Assembly: GCF_016924665.1 (NCBI RefSeq)
Contig: NZ_JAFFJT010000016.1
Span: 1 to 64,000 of the forward strand
Source of the DNA: Nocardioides sp. SYSU D00038
Lineage (GTDB): Bacteria > Actinomycetota > Actinomycetes > Propionibacteriales > Nocardioidaceae
Length of the DNA stretch: 64,000 bases
Direction: 5' to 3'
The notes below the pieces were generated by a model, which was not told the DNA's origin, made no database searches, and was given only the letters and a program-made list of their open reading frames with translations. This document shows positions 63,981 through 64,000 of the stretch, one piece after another (position 1 is the stretch's first letter; each line of letters starts with the position of its first letter). The position numbers and the translations under genes are program-made.

Positions 63981-64000
63981 GTGCTGAGCCGCGCCGTTCT
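63981..64000 (+). CDS. Start of a further gene, truncated by the window end
   Basis: GTGCTGAGCCGCGCCGTTCT would encode VLSRAV... and follows a TAGAGT (-10-like) element 63970-63975 at leaderless distance. The remaining bases are outside the window, so neither product nor start can be verified. Confidence 0.3.

Overview
The window is very GC-rich DNA, close to wall-to-wall coding, with many GTG starts and 4-bp ATGA/GTGA gene overlaps. It carries a type VII (ESX) secretion locus, mycosin, acyl-CoA catabolic operons, a LytR_C protein and a short SRP RNA. This fits a high-GC actinobacterium. The intergenic hairpin repeats and gene families suggest Nocardioides or a close relative (Nocardioidaceae); this is an inference, as no 16S gene is present. 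No insertion sequence, prophage or CRISPR array was recognised.

Layout. 1-611: intergenic hairpin repeats plus one copy of a ~230-bp element. 612-10423 (minus): a branched acyl-CoA operon led by a TetR regulator, with a TIGR03084 protein, an AtuA/DUF1446 protein, an acyl-CoA dehydrogenase, an SRPBCC protein and a carboxylase beta subunit; after a repeat island come the biotin-carrying alpha subunit and a second acyl-CoA dehydrogenase. It resembles terpene/leucine (Atu/Liu) catabolism. 10527-14469 (minus): PadR regulator, ABC ATPase and FtsX-type permease. 14517-15581: VanZ/RDD membrane protein. 15582-16741: a 1.1-kb repeat island with two more copies of the ~230-bp element. 16742-19645: histidine phosphatase and an ABC-2-like exporter. 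19928-24300: fadA-fadB beta-oxidation operon divergent from a MerR regulator across a double palindrome. 24349-30693: SDR protein, CPBP protease, DEAD-box helicase, CsbD, flavin monooxygenase and an alpha-methylacyl-CoA racemase. 30870-33336: polar amino-acid ABC importer. 33381-33667: SRP RNA and tRNA-Ser(GGA). 33745-34869: RlmC-type methyltransferase.

34839-45315 is the ESX core: mycP, eccB, eccD, two WXG100 genes and a second eccD on the minus strand, with eccC divergent. No eccE or eccA is seen. 45341-50263 holds housekeeping-type genes (SnoaL-like, HerA-like ATPase, VapB-like, LytR_C, K+/H+-type antiporter). 51479-51524 is a compact divergent promoter with a perfect KstR-type box between a redoxin gene and a KstD-like flavoprotein. 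53119-54291 is an aminotransferase.

The most unusual segment is 54365-59782: a three-gene cassette (WXG100-like protein, EspG-like protein, alpha/beta-hydrolase with a helical N-terminus) present twice in tandem, nine kilobases from eccC. In the second copy the hydrolase has lost its nucleophile serine and candidate catalytic histidine, so it looks like a pseudoenzyme. I infer a lipase-like effector family exported by the ESX system. The window ends with a VWA/MoxR pair, a small exported protein, an enoyl-CoA hydratase, a gamma-carbonic anhydrase and the first codons of a further gene.
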